Assembly: GCF_002127325.2 (NCBI RefSeq)
Contig: NC_035439.2
Coordinates: forward strand, 144,045,330-144,109,329
DNA: 64,000 bases
From: Helianthus annuus
Lineage: Eukaryota > Streptophyta > Magnoliopsida > Asterales > Asteraceae
Direction: 5' to 3'
Notes under the pieces: generated by a model
What the model was told of the DNA's origin: nothing
Seen by the model: the letters and a program-made list of their open reading frames with translations, nothing else
The model's database searches: none
Shown: positions 1 through 11,404 of the stretch, piece after piece
Numbering within the stretch: position 1 is the stretch's first letter
Layout: each line of letters begins with the position of its first letter
Program-made: the position numbers and the translations under genes

Positions 1-3000
1 GTAATAAACCTGAGGGTTTCTGATGTTCAGCTTTAACTTGTAAGCAAGTTAAACATTTAGAAACATAAGCTGCTACATCCTTTTTCATCCCTATCCACCA
101 GAAATTTTTCCTTAAATCCTGGTACATTTTATCACTTCCTGGATGCATCGTATATTTAGACTTATGGGCTTCTTCTAATATACGGTGACGTAAGTTTCCT
201 AATTTAGGTATCCACATTCTCTTTTTATGGAATCTCCAAATTCCATCTGTTCCTTGTTCTAATTCCTTAATCATTCCCTTTAACTTCTCAGTATCTTCCT
301 TGATTACTGATTCTTGTGCTTTTCTAATTTGATTGTTTAAATCTACTTGTAGATTTAATTTAAGAGAACGTACCCTTTTTGGTTTTTCGTGATATTTTCG
401 ACTTAAAGCATCAGCCACCACATTTGCTTTTCCTGCATGATACTGGATATCACAATCATAATCACTAAGCAATTCCATCCAGCGTCTCTGTCTCATATTC
501 AACTCTTTTTGCCCGAAGACATATCTTAAACTCTTATGATCTGTGAATATGGTAAACTTACTACCATAAAGATAATGTCTCCAAATCTTAAGGGCAAAAA
601 TTATAGCTCCTAATTCCAAATCATGGGTTGAATAATTTTCTTCATGATTCTTAAGTTGTCTAGAGGCATAAGCTATAACCTTTTGACGTTGCATCAATAC
701 GCATCCATAACCTAATTTAGAAGCATCACAATAAATTACAAAGTCTTCATTTCCTTCTGGTAATGCTAATATAGGTGCATGGGTTAATTTTTGCTTAAGA
801 ATTCTAAAGGCTTCTTCTTGTTTTGGTCCCCATTCAAACTTAACAGATTTACAGGTTAGTTTAGTTAAAGGAATGGCTATTCTAGAAAAATCTCGAATAA
901 ATCTTCTATAATAACCGGCCAATCCTAAGAAACTTCTAACTTCAGTTGGTGACTCTGGGGTTTTCCATTTGGTAATTGCCTCGATTTTCGTTGGATCTAC
1001 ATGAATTCCTTCATGATTCACCAAATGTCCGAGAAATTGCACTTGTTCTAACCAAAATTCACACTTTGAAAATTTAGCATAAAGCTTATCTTTTCTCAAT
1101 AAACTTAAAAGTAAGTGCAAGTGCTTTGCATGCTCATCTTTACTTTTAGAGTAAATTAGAATATCATCTATGAAGACAATTATGAATTTATCCAAATATG
1201 GCTTACATATTCGGTTCATCATGTCCATAAATGCGGCTGGGGCATTGGTTAAACCAAATGGCATGACAGTAAATTCATAATGACCATACCTTGTTCTGAA
1301 TGCGGTTTTAGGAATATCCTCTTCCTGTACCTTTAATTGATGATATCCTGATCTTAAATCGATTTTAGAGAAAAATCGAGCTCCTTGAAGTTGATCAAAC
1401 AAATCATCGATCCTTGGTAATGGGTACCGATTCTTAATCGTGACTTTGTTCAATTCCCGGTAGTCAATGCACATACGCATTGATCCGTCCTTCTTTTTAA
1501 CAAATAAAATCGGCGCTCCCCATGGCGATGAGCTTGGCTGTATGAATCCCTTTTCCAACAACTCGTCTAGTTGTTTCTTCAGTTCTTGCATTTCAGCGGG
1601 TGCTAAACGGTAAGGTGCTTTGGCAATCGGTGCGGTTCCGGGTAACAGCTGAATTCTGAATTCAACTTCCCTGTCTGGCGGTAGTCCTGGCAATTCTTCT
1701 GGAAAGACATCTGAAAATTGGGATACCACTGGGATATCTTTTACTTCTTTTCCTTTAGTGTTAGTGATTATAGAAATCAAATACACTATGGATCCTTTTC
1801 TTATACAACTTGCAGTTTTCATCACAGAGATGAATTTAGTGGATCTAAAAGGTTTATCTCCTTTAATTGAGATCTTTTCACCTCTTGGTGATTTTAATTG
1901 AATTGTCTTTTGATCACATAATATACTGGCTTTATTGGCTATTAACCAATCCATTCCTAACACCACATCAAATCCTACCAGATTCATTGGGTAAAGGTTT
2001 GCCATAAATTTTTGATTAAAAATTTCTATTCTTGCTTCCTGCAAGATTTCAGAAATCTTAACAGTTTCTCCATTTGCGGTTTCCACTAGACATTCTTGTG
2101 GTAGTTTAGTTAATGATTGATTTAGGAGTTTGCAAAACGAAGTATTAATAAAACTTTGGTTTGCACCAGAGTCAAATAATACTTTAGCAAAAATATCATT
2201 AACTAAAAACGTATCAGCAATGACGTCTGGAATCATCCTGGCTTCCTCTGTAGTTTGCACGAATGCTCTGGCATTTTTAGGATTTTTGTTGGTTGCAGCT
2301 GGAGCCAATTTCGGACAGTTTGTTCTAATGTGACCTTTTTCCCCACAATTGAAACACATTCCATTACTGGATTTCTTCTTACAATTCTCTTCCTTGTGTC
2401 CTGGGGCCTTGCAAAAATTACAGTAAGTAGAGCATCTTCCAGAATGCTTCTTTCTGCAGGCTTTGCAGTAGGGTGCAGAGGTAGAACCTACATTCCTACG
2501 ATTGGAATTCCCAGAACGGAATTCTTGAGTAAGCCTTTGGGTTAGGTTTCTCCTCTGGTCTTCTTCTCTAGTACGGATTAACTCATCTGTCAAGGTATTA
2601 GCTAGTTCTACAGCTTCTTCTATAGTTTGGGGTCTAGCTGCCTTGACTACATGTCTAATTTCTCCAATTAATCCCCAGATGTAACGGGAGATTAACACTG
2701 GTTCAGGTGATGCAAGGGTAGGTACTATCCTAGCATATTCAAAGAATGTGGTAGTATAACCCTTACTATCTACCCCGGTCATTCTTAGATTCAGAAACTT
2801 ATTTGCTATCTGTTCTTTTTCATTGGGAGGGCAGAATTTCCTTTCGACCATGTTTTTGAATTCTTCCCATTCCATATTATAAATCCTATCACTTCCTCTG
2901 GATTGGAGGATAGTGTTCCACCATTCTAAGGCTGCATTTTTAAACAGATTTGAAGCAAACATTATTTTATCTTCTTCAGCACACTTGCTTATTTTCAGAA

Positions 3001-3394
3001 CTGCCTCAGTTTTCTCTATCCAGCGTAAAGCTGCAATGGGTCCTTCATTGCCCGAGAATTCTATTGGTTTACAGGACCAGAATTCCTTATAAGAACAACC
3101 ATGTGGCATGGTTCTTCTTCTTTTGGGAACGGGCGCTTGAAGTATGGGTCCATTGTTCACGCTGTTTTCTGGTTCAGTTGGTCGCTTACTGCTATGCTTA
3201 CTTTTATTATTCGCTTCCTGAACTGTTTGAATAATAAATGGCATCGCATCTATAATTCCTTGTGCCACAATATGCTGAACGGCACTATTATCCATTTGGT
3301 TTCCGTTGTTATTATTGTCCGAATTCTCATTAACCACGTTAATGTTACTCTGGTTATCGTTATTCAGATTTTCTTGATTCCCTGCGTCGGCCAT
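1..3394 (-). CDS. Ty3/gypsy chromovirus gag-pol polyprotein, 3' part beyond window
   Basis: One frame is open from the ATG at 3392-3394 to the window edge (about 1,131 residues), so the copy is uninterrupted here. Order seen: capsid-like gag (about 3394-2480); cysteine/histidine knuckles, including [14 protein letters not shown] (CX2CX4HX4C) near 2312-2358; aspartic protease motif DSGA at 2162-2173; reverse transcriptase with FIDD at 1163-1174; RNase H (about 860-430, with FTDHKSL and ADALSR); and the integrase HHCC zinc-binding segment in the last 150 bases. This is a plant Ty3/gypsy (Metaviridae) replication polyprotein; the lineage (Tekay/Del-like) is inferred from overall resemblance and the matching chromodomain-bearing relative at 55339-56631. 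The catalytic integrase core and any chromodomain lie off the edge. Confidence 0.92.
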   Translation of the reverse strand, partial: MADAGNQENLNNDNQSNINVVNENSDNNNNGNQMDNSAVQHIVAQGIIDAMPFIIQTVQEANNKSKHSSKRPTEPENSVNNGPILQAPVPKRRRTMPHGCSYKEFWSCKPIEFSGNEGPIAALRWIEKTEAVLKISKCAEEDKIMFASNLFKNAALEWWNTILQSRGSDRIYNMEWEEFKNMVERKFCPPNEKEQIANKFLNLRMTGVDSKGYTTTFFEYARIVPTLASPEPVLISRYIWGLIGEIRHVVKAARPQTIEEAVELANTLTDELIRTREEDQRRNLTQRLTQEFRSGNSNRRNVGSTSAPYCKACRKKHSGRCSTYCNFCKAPGHKEENCKKKSSNGMCFNCGEKGHIRTNCPKLAPAATNKNPKNARAFVQTTEEARMIPDVIADTFLVNDIFAKVLFDSGANQSFINTSFCKLLNQSLTKLPQECLVETANGETVKISEILQEARIEIFNQKFMANLYPMNLVGFDVVLGMDWLIANKASILCDQKTIQLKSPRGEKISIKGDKPFRSTKFISVMKTASCIRKGSIVYLISIITNTKGKEVKDIPVVSQFSDVFPEELPGLPPDREVEFRIQLLPGTAPIAKAPYRLAPAEMQELKKQLDELLEKGFIQPSSSPWGAPILFVKKKDGSMRMCIDYRELNKVTIKNRYPLPRIDDLFDQLQGARFFSKIDLRSGYHQLKVQEEDIPKTAFRTRYGHYEFTVMPFGLTNAPAAFMDMMNRICKPYLDKFIIVFIDDILIYSKSKDEHAKHLHLLLSLLRKDKLYAKFSKCEFWLEQVQFLGHLVNHEGIHVDPTKIEAITKWKTPESPTEVRSFLGLAGYYRRFIRDFSRIAIPLTKLTCKSVKFEWGPKQEEAFRILKQKLTHAPILALPEGNEDFVIYCDASKLGYGCVLMQRQKVIAYASRQLKNHEENYSTHDLELGAIIFALKIWRHYLYGSKFTIFTDHKSLRYVFGQKELNMRQRRWMELLSDYDCDIQYHAGKANVVADALSRKYHEKPKRVRSLKLNLQVDLNNQIRKAQESVIKEDTEKLKGMIKELEQGTDGIWRFHKKRMWIPKLGNLRHRILEEAHKSKYTMHPGSDKMYQDLRKNFWWIGMKKDVAAYVSKCLTCLQVKAEHQKPSGLL

Positions 3395-3675
3395 CTGAAT
3401 TTTTAAACATTTACCAAATATTAATATCACAATTAATATTTATATATATAGCTAATCACATGACACGCTCTTTTTAACCAAAAGCGTCGAGCATTGCGAC
3501 TTTTACTCTTTTTATATAGTATGCATCAGTACATACCAATACAGAAATAAAAATTACAGTACCGACTGAAATATAAAGTTACAATACTAATAATATGCAT
3601 CCGTAGTTTTTTTTTTTCTAACACATACACACATATATTATTTTATTATTATTATTACTGTTTCTACCATCACCT
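3395..3675 (-). other. Spacer between extra ORF and gag
   Basis: An AT-rich stretch of 281 bases between the stop of the upstream ORF and the gag ATG of the same element. It contains poly-T and short TA-rich runs. I see no ORF or structural signal in it; how gag would be translated downstream of another ORF is not visible. Confidence 0.6.
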
Positions 3676-4527
3676 TCACTGATATGGATTCATCCAAAAA
3701 TCCATATTACGCTCATCGTATTTCCATACGAGGCGTTCTCCCACCTGTCGCATACGATCACTGCTTTCTAAAATTTCTTCCCCAAAAGTCCTAAGTTCCT
3801 GGACATTTTCTGCACTCATTGGGGGTGCAGGTTCTAGGACTGGGTTTGGAAACTGAGGTACGGGTTCCTGATACGGAGGCATAGGGGCTTGGTACGGGTA
3901 TGGATTTTCTAAAATTTCCCTAACATATGCATCACTAATGTTGTAGGGATCTTGAGGATCTAATCCTGGGTAAGCTCCTAAGTTGGGCATTGGCACATTT
4001 TCCTGAATTGGGTTTTGTTGCACGTAGTCCCTAACATCGTCCCACCAGGGGTCGTAGTTGTTTGGGTCTAAAGGATCAGGTGCAGGTACCCTAGGTATCT
4101 CCTCCGGGTTGAAATCAGGCATTTCTATCTGGTTTTCTATTTCCATGGGTTGATCAGGATTTTGTGGTTGGGGTGCTAGCATTTGTTCCAGGTTTGGATC
4201 AGCAGCAGTGGTTGCTAAAATGTGGATATTAGCGATACCCCTATTGAGCATGTCCTGATTATAAGCATCAGTTTCTCTTTTTGTTGCGGCTAACACTCGC
4301 TGTTCCTGCAACTTTTTCATTCTTTTCCTACGCTCGTGCGCTCCCCTACTGAACCATCCCCTCTTTTTCTGAGGAAATGGCTCTTCAGACTGAGCCTTAA
4401 ACACAAAGATCCCTTCTTCTGTGTCAGCAGAATACCCTGAGAGGGCAGGCTGAGAAGAGGAGGTGCCTTCGCTCCTAGGCGAACCAGACAGTTGACGATA
4501 GGCGTCAGAAGGTCCTTGGTCACTCAT
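3676..4527 (-). CDS. Extra proline-rich acidic ORF upstream of gag (unknown function)
   Basis: An intact ORF of 283 residues starting MSDQGPSDAYRQL. An in-frame ATG 27 codons upstream (4608) would add a hydrophobic, Cys-containing leader; I prefer 4527 because the residues after it look like an ordinary start. The N-terminal third is Ser/Gly rich, then comes a strongly basic patch (KKRGWFSRGAHERRKRMKK, around residues 52-70), then a long acidic Pro/Asn/Asp-rich body with repeated DP, NP and PY motifs. It lies between the primer-binding site and gag on the element's coding strand, so it belongs to the retrotransposon. I recognise no domain. The basic patch could bind nucleic acid or act as a nuclear localisation signal (inference). 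Confidence 0.75.
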   Translation of the reverse strand: MSDQGPSDAYRQLSGSPRSEGTSSSQPALSGYSADTEEGIFVFKAQSEEPFPQKKRGWFSRGAHERRKRMKKLQEQRVLAATKRETDAYNQDMLNRGIANIHILATTAADPNLEQMLAPQPQNPDQPMEIENQIEMPDFNPEEIPRVPAPDPLDPNNYDPWWDDVRDYVQQNPIQENVPMPNLGAYPGLDPQDPYNISDAYVREILENPYPYQAPMPPYQEPVPQFPNPVLEPAPPMSAENVQELRTFGEEILESSDRMRQVGERLVWKYDERNMDFWMNPYQ

Positions 4528-4658
4528 ACTGTAAACTAACAAATAGTCAGATAACACATAGCAAGAAATACAATTATACACGTATTTCCATAATTTATTT
4601 CCTAACACTTTGAATTTTGATGTCAGCAGAACACTTCTGTGGCTGAATCAGTGGCATA

Positions 4659-4670
4659 GCTCTGATACCA
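4659..4670 (-). other. Primer-binding site for initiator tRNA-Met
   Basis: On the minus strand this reads TGGTATCAGAGC, the standard 12-nt complement to the 3' end of plant initiator methionine tRNA. It starts five bases after the LTR end and fixes the element's direction. Confidence 0.93.
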
Positions 4671-5716
4671 CCTTCTGTCACAGCCCCCGATCCCTATCTC
4701 CCGGGAACGGGCGGCCGTGAGCCAGTTTCGGTGGTATCACATTTATTTATTCAATTTGGCAGCGGAAATTTTCATCAGGATCGTAGTTAGGAAATATTTT
4801 AATCAGAGTAAACCACCATGTTTATAACTTTAAACATATGGGTAAAAACCCAAGTTTTCAATACACACGTTTCATAGGAATACATCCTATTTATTTGAAT
4901 AAAAACATCCATTTTATTCTTAGGTAACTTTATTGCCACTTTTCCAAGCCTTCAGTGCTGTCCAGCTGGCTTCTATTTGGCTTTCACATTTTGTTACCTG
5001 AAACGCGTTTTAAAAACATTTTGTCAGTGGGAAATACTGGTGAGTGAATCCCAGTTTAATCAAGTTTGAGTAAAAACCAATTTGCAGTATTGAGGGCACA
5101 TCCGCAATTACATTTGTATCCAAGACATCACAATTAACATCAGTGGTACGGTCATACTCAACATATGGGATGTTACCACGCCAGTAACCAATTTTGTATA
5201 CAAAACCCCAACATAACCACTATAATTGTATTCTTTACAAATACTCAATAACTGCTTTGTATATATTTAATTAAGTGAGGTTTTGTAAAAACATTCAACA
5301 AAAGGTTTACTCACAAAAATGAGCATATAAAAAGAAGGATCAACTCACAAAAATGAGTTCATAAAAAGAAGGATCAACTCACATTGCTGTTTTAGGTTTT
5401 TCGTAAGGGTTTCCTGGAGATAATCTATAAATTACACAAATGCACGTGTGTTAGTATAATAACCCATTTTAACATTAGTAATACCCTTCCCGAGACGGCA
5501 TTCCAACGACTACGTCGGGCAGAACCACGACAGCCGTTACGGAACCCTAGATCAATCGGGCAGCGTATCTAATACGTCTCCAGGGGTTATAATACTTACA
5601 TCGTAGCAGAACCTCGCTATTTTAGGGGGTATAATGCCCGGGTATAGTGTACACTACTCAGAATTTAAGAAAGAAAGAAAAGATTTGAGCGAGCAGACTG
5701 AAGGCCCGATGCCCTC

Positions 5717-5724
5717 TATTTATA
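5717..5724 (-). promoter_or_regulatory. TATA box of chromovirus 1 LTR
   Basis: TATAAATA on the minus strand, flanked as CTATAAATAG. Transcription would start about 25-30 bases downstream, near 5690, which puts the GC-rich motifs at 5745-6013 directly upstream in U3. Confidence 0.7.
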
Positions 5725-5744
5725 GTTGTGAAATCGCGTCCCCA

Positions 5745-6013
5745 CGCGGCCCGCGTGGAGTTTGGGCCTGGTTCTACGCGGCCCGCGTCAACAGGCGGTC
5801 AACGCGTAGCTTGGTCCGGTCAGCGTATAGCTTCGACACGAGTTGGACACGTGTCATCACCGGGTCATGCCACAATTTCGAACACTCGCGGCCCGCATGG
5901 ACTTAATCCACCATGTACGCGGCCCGCTTGGGCTTAGGGTTTTGGTGAATTCTGGTTACCTACTCGCGCGGCCCGCATAGACTTGAGGTGAGGCCCTACG
6001 CGGCCCGCCTCAA
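5745..6013. repeat. Dispersed GCGGCCCGC motifs in U3
   Basis: At least six copies of CGCGGCCCGC or a close variant, often preceded by TA or CT, spaced 20-80 bp apart, with CAACGCGTAGC variants between them. They stand out from the AT-rich flanks, are CpG-dense, and lie just upstream of the TATA box. Confidence 0.75.
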
Positions 6014-6175
6014 CTTAATAATTTATTGTTTTTTATTTATTTTATATAGTATAATCTATCTTGGGGCTCGGTTTTCACATACGGGGTGCATATAAAGACA
6101 AGTTGATATATTTACAATATATATTAGGGTATCAGAAATATTATGAGGATGTCGGTTTTACCGAGGGTTGTTATA

Positions 6176-9033
6176 GTTATCATTCTATTTTTAAGCATTT
6201 CAACTGCGTATCCATATTCTGGTGAGGCTTCAATAATGTACCTGCATTACTTATCATTCACAAGGCACACTATTAATAACATATTACCCAACGTATCTAA
6301 ATCATGCACACATACATTTTTACATGTATACATACACATCTACATACGCACTTACCTTCCTACATCTCTACATACATGCATATACTCATACATACCTTCA
6401 TATATACCAATTACATATCTGCATACACACATACATTACTACGTCTCTACATACGTTCATATACACATACATATCTTCATATATACATAAAATACACATC
6501 TACGTACATACATGCTTTACTATACCTCTACTTACTTGCATACACTCATACGTACCTTCATATATACTTAAATACACATCTACATATGTACATACACTAA
6601 TATGTACATGTCCAAGATCTTACATACCTCATATATATCCATACATGAATTACATGGTGCTTAGACTTGAGTTTGCAACTTATAAGTGTCGAGGGAACAC
6701 TCGAAATCATGTTTAAAAGGCTTGCCATAAACCACGGATAATATACCGAAGCCTACGATGCATATATAACATAAATAACTAATTTTCAGCTTTTTGGACA
6801 TGGGAAGGGCGTCGGCGACGGCCCTAGGGGGCGTCGGCGACGGCCCTTGCATTTGCCCGTAGCCCAAACCTCCGTAGACAGCAAGATAACCCGTCAGCAA
6901 AACTGACATTTCCAGAGGGCGTCGGCGACGGCCCATGTGGGCGTCGGCGACGGCCTCTCAAAAGTTGGTTTTTCCTGCTGTGTTGTTTCGTCGTTCGCGC
7001 GCACTAAAACTTGCATAACTTTCAACCCGTTTATCCATTTAACCTCCCGTTTCTTCCTACATGCTTGTAAATTGGTTCCCTACCCTATGGACTCAAAATC
7101 CCACATCCGGGTTAAGGAAATTCTTAACTTATGCGCTATCGGCTTATTATTCATTCACGGTTTATTCGACCCGTTCATGTTTTCATCAATCAACACTTTC
7201 GTTTTAACATCAAGACTGCATTTTGACCCGTTACATCTACTTAACAGAAATCATTGGTTTCATACCACACATCCGTATTGGTCCTCAATTAACTTACTTA
7301 ACTAACTAGCACATAACTTTACATAAACAACTAAGAAGCGATTACGGAAATCACTTACCTTTTTGCGTCCGTTCCCTTGCCTCCTTTTGACCCGTTTGCC
7401 TTTCTTGCTTGAGTCCATTTCCACATGATCCCTATACTTTCAAGTCATTATGTCCACATCATAGTTAGTATGCACGTTTGTTCATATCACATCCATTTCT
7501 AACTCTTAATTATATAGACTTTCATTAGTCAAACATTAACATGCATACGACATAAACCGACAACCACATTGTTTACATTCTCTTAATCAAATTTATCATC
7601 ATGCATACCCATGCATAATTGTCCTAACACATATACATAATTCTTTAAAATCTCATAAACACATTCATACGTTTAATCGTGTGACTCGCATATTCGTTGA
7701 CCTTTCCGAAAAGTCAATGGTCATGCTTACTTATTTCCAACTTATGAACATACACACACATTTATCTTGATATGATAGATTATTGTAATCACAACATACA
7801 CATTTCACTTCACGCCATGTGGTACATACAACTACATGATCACTTAATTTCATACCCTATGTTCACAAAATCATTTTCATGTAATCGTAACATCATATTT
7901 AACTAGTAGTCCACAACTTCCACATTTAGTACACGTTCATTCTACATTACCATTATGCCACTAATCCGCCTCAAGGTGTGCACCACCTTTCAAGCTTTGA
8001 GTACTAGTTCCTAAAGCATACTTTTACTAAATCACATCATTAACTACTACCCATATGTATCTCATTCAAAACACGTATCTCATGCTAATCTTAACTATCA
8101 ATACTACATTATCACATCCTATGCCAAGTTACTCAATTCTTGCATACAATTTCCCTTCCTATCTTCACCTAGTCATTTCATCAAACACTTGGTGTGCGTA
8201 CACCATTCAATGCACAATGTACAACTAACTCATGCATAATCTTCCAAGTTCTTATCTTCATTCATCAAATTCAACCAAATATCATACATACTCTATAATA
8301 TACACAATTCATCTAACAAGAATTTATCTAATGCCTCACACTACATCATGATTTGAACAAGACTTGGACATGGGTGAAACACCCATGTCATCTTCATCAC
8401 CCAACAAGTGGGTTTTCATCTTAAACATCAACTTACTTGAAATTACATACAAAATAAGTTCTAGTTGATGCTTCTAATACCTAATCATGCTTAGTTTCAT
8501 ACGAATTCATGGATTTGATCATAACCCATTTCCAAAAAGATTATCAAATAAGAATCTACAACTTACCAAGTGATTTATAGGGCTAGATGATCAAGAATTC
8601 ATGTACATGCATTAGATTTGGGCTGAATTCCCTTTTCAATTTGATGAAATTGCATCTTTTGAGCATTCTCCCCTTCTTCTCTCTTGTTGGTGTCGACACA
8701 CACACACACACCAAACACATACAACTACTGACTTTTGCACTTAACCAAAACTTCATCTCAAATCTTTAATTTCAGCCCCTCTTGTTTGTTATTTGCTCAT
8801 AATTGTCCCAATTTCATTCCTTATTTGTTTTGACTAACTATGTAACTAGGTTAGGTAGCCTAGTCATCTTATTTTAAGTTTTATCATTTAAAACATATGG
8901 CAAATGTAAACATTCAAGTTTTGGGGCGTTACACATACAATTAACTAGGTTAAATAGCCTAGTTATTTATTTCACGATATATCATATAAGGACATATAGC
9001 GAATATAAACATTCGAGTTTTTGGGGCGTTACA
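6176..9033 (-). repeat. 3' LTR of the LARD-type element, left end truncated
   Basis: Matches 11744-14599. On the minus strand it begins TGTAACGCCCC at 9033. It contains a 300-bp ACATAC/CATAC-rich low-complexity tract (6300-6620, open in several frames but not gene-like), a weak TATA-like site near 6763 and four GC-rich motif copies at 6808-6955. It stops at 6176 without the expected LTR terminus. Confidence 0.9.
6808..6955. repeat. Four GGCGTCGGCGACGGCC motifs in LARD LTR
   Basis: Four near-identical copies of GGCGTCGGCGACGGCC (two pairs, separated by a 70-bp spacer) in otherwise AT-rich DNA, just upstream (minus strand) of a TATA-like site. The core GTCGGCGAC has partial dyad symmetry. The same array recurs in the other LTR at 12376-12523. 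Confidence 0.8.
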
Positions 9034-9055
9034 AGTCTACCCCCCTTAAAGGAGG
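9034..9055 (-). other. Polypurine tract of the LARD-type element
   Basis: The minus strand reads AAGGGGGGTAGACT immediately before the LTR start TGTAACGCCCC. It is the plus-strand-synthesis primer site typical of Ty3/gypsy elements and marks the inner boundary of the 3' LTR. Confidence 0.8.
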
Positions 9056-11389
9056 TTTCGTCCCCGAAACCTTTCTTATTCTTACTAGACCCATTCTAGT
9101 CTTACTTTTAAATCAATCCATCCGAGAAGTTTTCTACAACACAAAAACGCTTGTGACTCCTTTCTAACAGTCTATACTTTCCATACCATACCTTTACATA
9201 ACATCCTCATTTCCTTGACCTGTTGATAATGGGTCAATATACATGCTTCTTCAACCTGTAGTCATACATACATTCATATGATCCGTTCATGTCGGATCTA
9301 ATACCTTCATCTCATTTCTTAAAATTACATTCTCTACATGCACTGTATAATATTTAACTATTGTTTTGTTACCACAACAAAACTACTATTTCATAGTCAC
9401 ATATATACGCTTAACTCCAAAGTTAGCGTCATTCTACGTTTTCCTATAGTTATTTGTACTATACGTACCCTTACGTTACCTTCAACTCACCTCTGTTATC
9501 CTACATTACTATTCTTCTCAATTCAGGCATCACTTAAGTTGCCTAAGCAAGCGCATCATGCAGGTTCTTCTTAAGAGAGTTTAACCAATACCCGAAATTT
9601 TCGTTCAAAACTTATAAAATCTAATTCTTACTGACATAGTTCTCTTCATATGTCAACTATAAGGGATCAAACATTCCATACTAAACCATACTCCTTCCAC
9701 CATTCAATTTGCAGGGCGTTTTCAATTTACTAATTCATACTTACCTGTCATAAATTAAAACCCTTTACTTACCTCGATTTCATTCCGTACTACAGCGATC
9801 CGTAATTTAGATCTGTCCACATTCTTCGCGAGTGCTAGCCGTACAAGGCTAGATTTCATTCATCCATGTGATGTGCCTCCACTCGTACGCTTCATTCCAC
9901 CACTTTGATTGGTTTCATCACATCAAGGGTTCTAACATTTTCATCAACAATTTAATGGTTAGTACATTTCATTTCTCACACGAAACTCTTTCATTCTAGT
10001 TACTTATTTCATCAACCTTCATAGTTTGACTTTTCAAGGCTAACCGACATTTCTTAATTATCGTATATGTATTGGGGTACACGTTCGTACTGCTTTCCAT
10101 TCATGCTTACTTGCAAAAACATTCATTACGTTATTTAGGCATTCTTAACAAAACTTATCCTTCTCGTTCATACTTAAATCATTGTCCGGGTCGTAGCCCG
10201 TCATCCATTACGATTCCTAAGGATTGATTACTAACGCATCTAACACATAATATGTTCAAAACTTATTTCCTTCGTCAAAATTTAAGTTTGCGTGCCAAAC
10301 ATTATGCTCGCCTACAAGTATAAAACTTACAAATCAAAACATTAAATATATTGAGTTTAAATGGCAGTTACCATTTAACCCGCATGACTCATTCGTCAAC
10401 TTTTGCAGTTTGACTTTTCGAAGTCAAGCCGTTAATTCTTACTTATTTGATTCATACTTACTTACGAGTTCAAACTTTTTCATCCTATGATTTGAATCCA
10501 TCTAATGGATTCAAACATAGCATTCACACCTTTCATTCCTTACATATGTTGAATCCGTCTCACGGATTCAGACATATTATTTCTATATTTTATTTTCTTG
10601 AATCCGTTTCACGGATTCAAACATTCCTTTCATGCCCTTCATTCCTTGAATCCGTCTCACGGATTCAAACAGGTCATTCATACTTCATTACTTCCATGCT
10701 TCGAATCCGTCTCGCGGATTCTAACATATCATTCATACTTTCCTTCCTTTCATGTTTCGAATCCGTCTCGCGGATTCTAACATATCATTCATGCTTCTCT
10801 TGTATATTTGGTACTTTCGAAATCCTGAAAGTCTTACTTTCCCCTTTTATCCTCACGCCCACCTACTACCTAATTCTAACGGACACACCTGTAACGATTA
10901 TCACGGGCTCACGATCGTCATATGTTTCTTGTGTACTGGCCAGGTACACAATCCACATACTAGTTTCGTGTCTTCGTGTAATTGTCACCTTATGTCCGAA
11001 GAATTAGGTTTCGGCATGTGTAACATTTCCAAAACTTCATTACCGTTCTTATCATTATTTTTCATTCAAAATTCTCCTTTTATTGATAGGTTTTGCCATT
11101 ACATGTACTTACATATATTAAATATATGTACCTGGGTCGATATGTCGTATTACATACCTTGGTGCCGGTGCTAGACCGCATTCGCAGATCATTCTTTCCA
11201 AGCATCCATGCTTACCTTACACATAACATATTGTTAGTTATCTTCCAATACATACTTAAGCACATACTTACCTTGGCTTCTACCCTTAGATCTTGATCGA
11301 GTCTTGGATTGTACGGGTTCCTTATCATAAGAGCACACAGGTTTGAGTTCAAGTATTTGTCTCCTCATACTTGATTTCCCTCAAACCGG
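9056..11389 (-). other. Non-coding interior of the LARD-type element
   Basis: AT-rich, with no recognisable retroviral domain in any frame. The longest open frames (for example 10447-11007) merely read through the hairpin repeat array. Near the polypurine tract the minus strand resembles the end of chromovirus pol (GGGGACGAAACC), suggesting derivation from a coding element by loss of gag-pol. Confidence 0.7.
10494..10777. repeat. Array of six palindromic hairpin units in LARD interior
   Basis: Six copies of a 19-bp dyad, consensus GAATCCGTCTCACGGATTC, at 10494, 10551, 10600, 10648, 10703 and 10759, spaced 48-57 bp and separated by pyrimidine-rich linkers. Later copies carry compensated changes (CTCGC centre), keeping both arms complementary. 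Each could form an 8-bp stem in RNA or DNA. Confidence 0.85.
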
Positions 11390-11401
11390 GCTCTGATACC
11401 A
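11390..11401 (-). other. tRNA-iMet primer-binding site of the LARD-type element
   Basis: TGGTATCAGAGC on the minus strand, three bases inside the 5' LTR boundary at 11405. It is the same primer site as in chromovirus 1. Confidence 0.93.
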
Positions 11402-11404
11402 ACT

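Larger units (their letters stand above)
4676..6175 (-). mobile_element. 5' LTR of chromovirus 1, truncated at its U3 end
   Basis: On the minus strand the LTR ends ...GGGGGCTGTGACA just before the primer site, and the plus-strand inverted end TGTCACAGCCCCC starts at 4676. It has a TATA box (5717-5724), GC-rich repeats upstream of it, a 33-bp tandem pair at 5310-5384 (CTCACAAAAATGAG units) and a block shared with two other LTRs (4994-5050). The outer U3 end, which should start TGTAACG on the minus strand, is absent: the sequence changes at 6175/6176 into the truncated LTR of the next element. Confidence 0.85.

Noticed and set aside
2130..3406. Plus-strand open frames over the gag region
   Set aside because: They overlap the convincing minus-strand gag-pol frame and show no domain; antisense shadows.
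6143..6716. Overlapping Tyr/His/Thr-rich open frames (also 11804-12284)
   Set aside because: They translate an ACATAC-type low-complexity tract in several frames within an LTR; the repeat explains the openness.
6661..7305. 91- and 122-residue ORFs repeated at 12229-12873
   Set aside because: Identical because the LTRs are nearly identical; they span the GC motifs and LTR body, with no domain and no sign of protein selection.
10494..10777. CRISPR-like array (dyad repeats with spacers)
   Set aside because: The repeats are short perfect palindromes with similar, pyrimidine-rich linkers in plant nuclear DNA; no cas genes and no reason for CRISPR.
10447..11174. Open frames up to 186 residues in the LARD interior
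   Set aside because: They read through the hairpin array (ESVSRIQT-like repeats); not protein-like.
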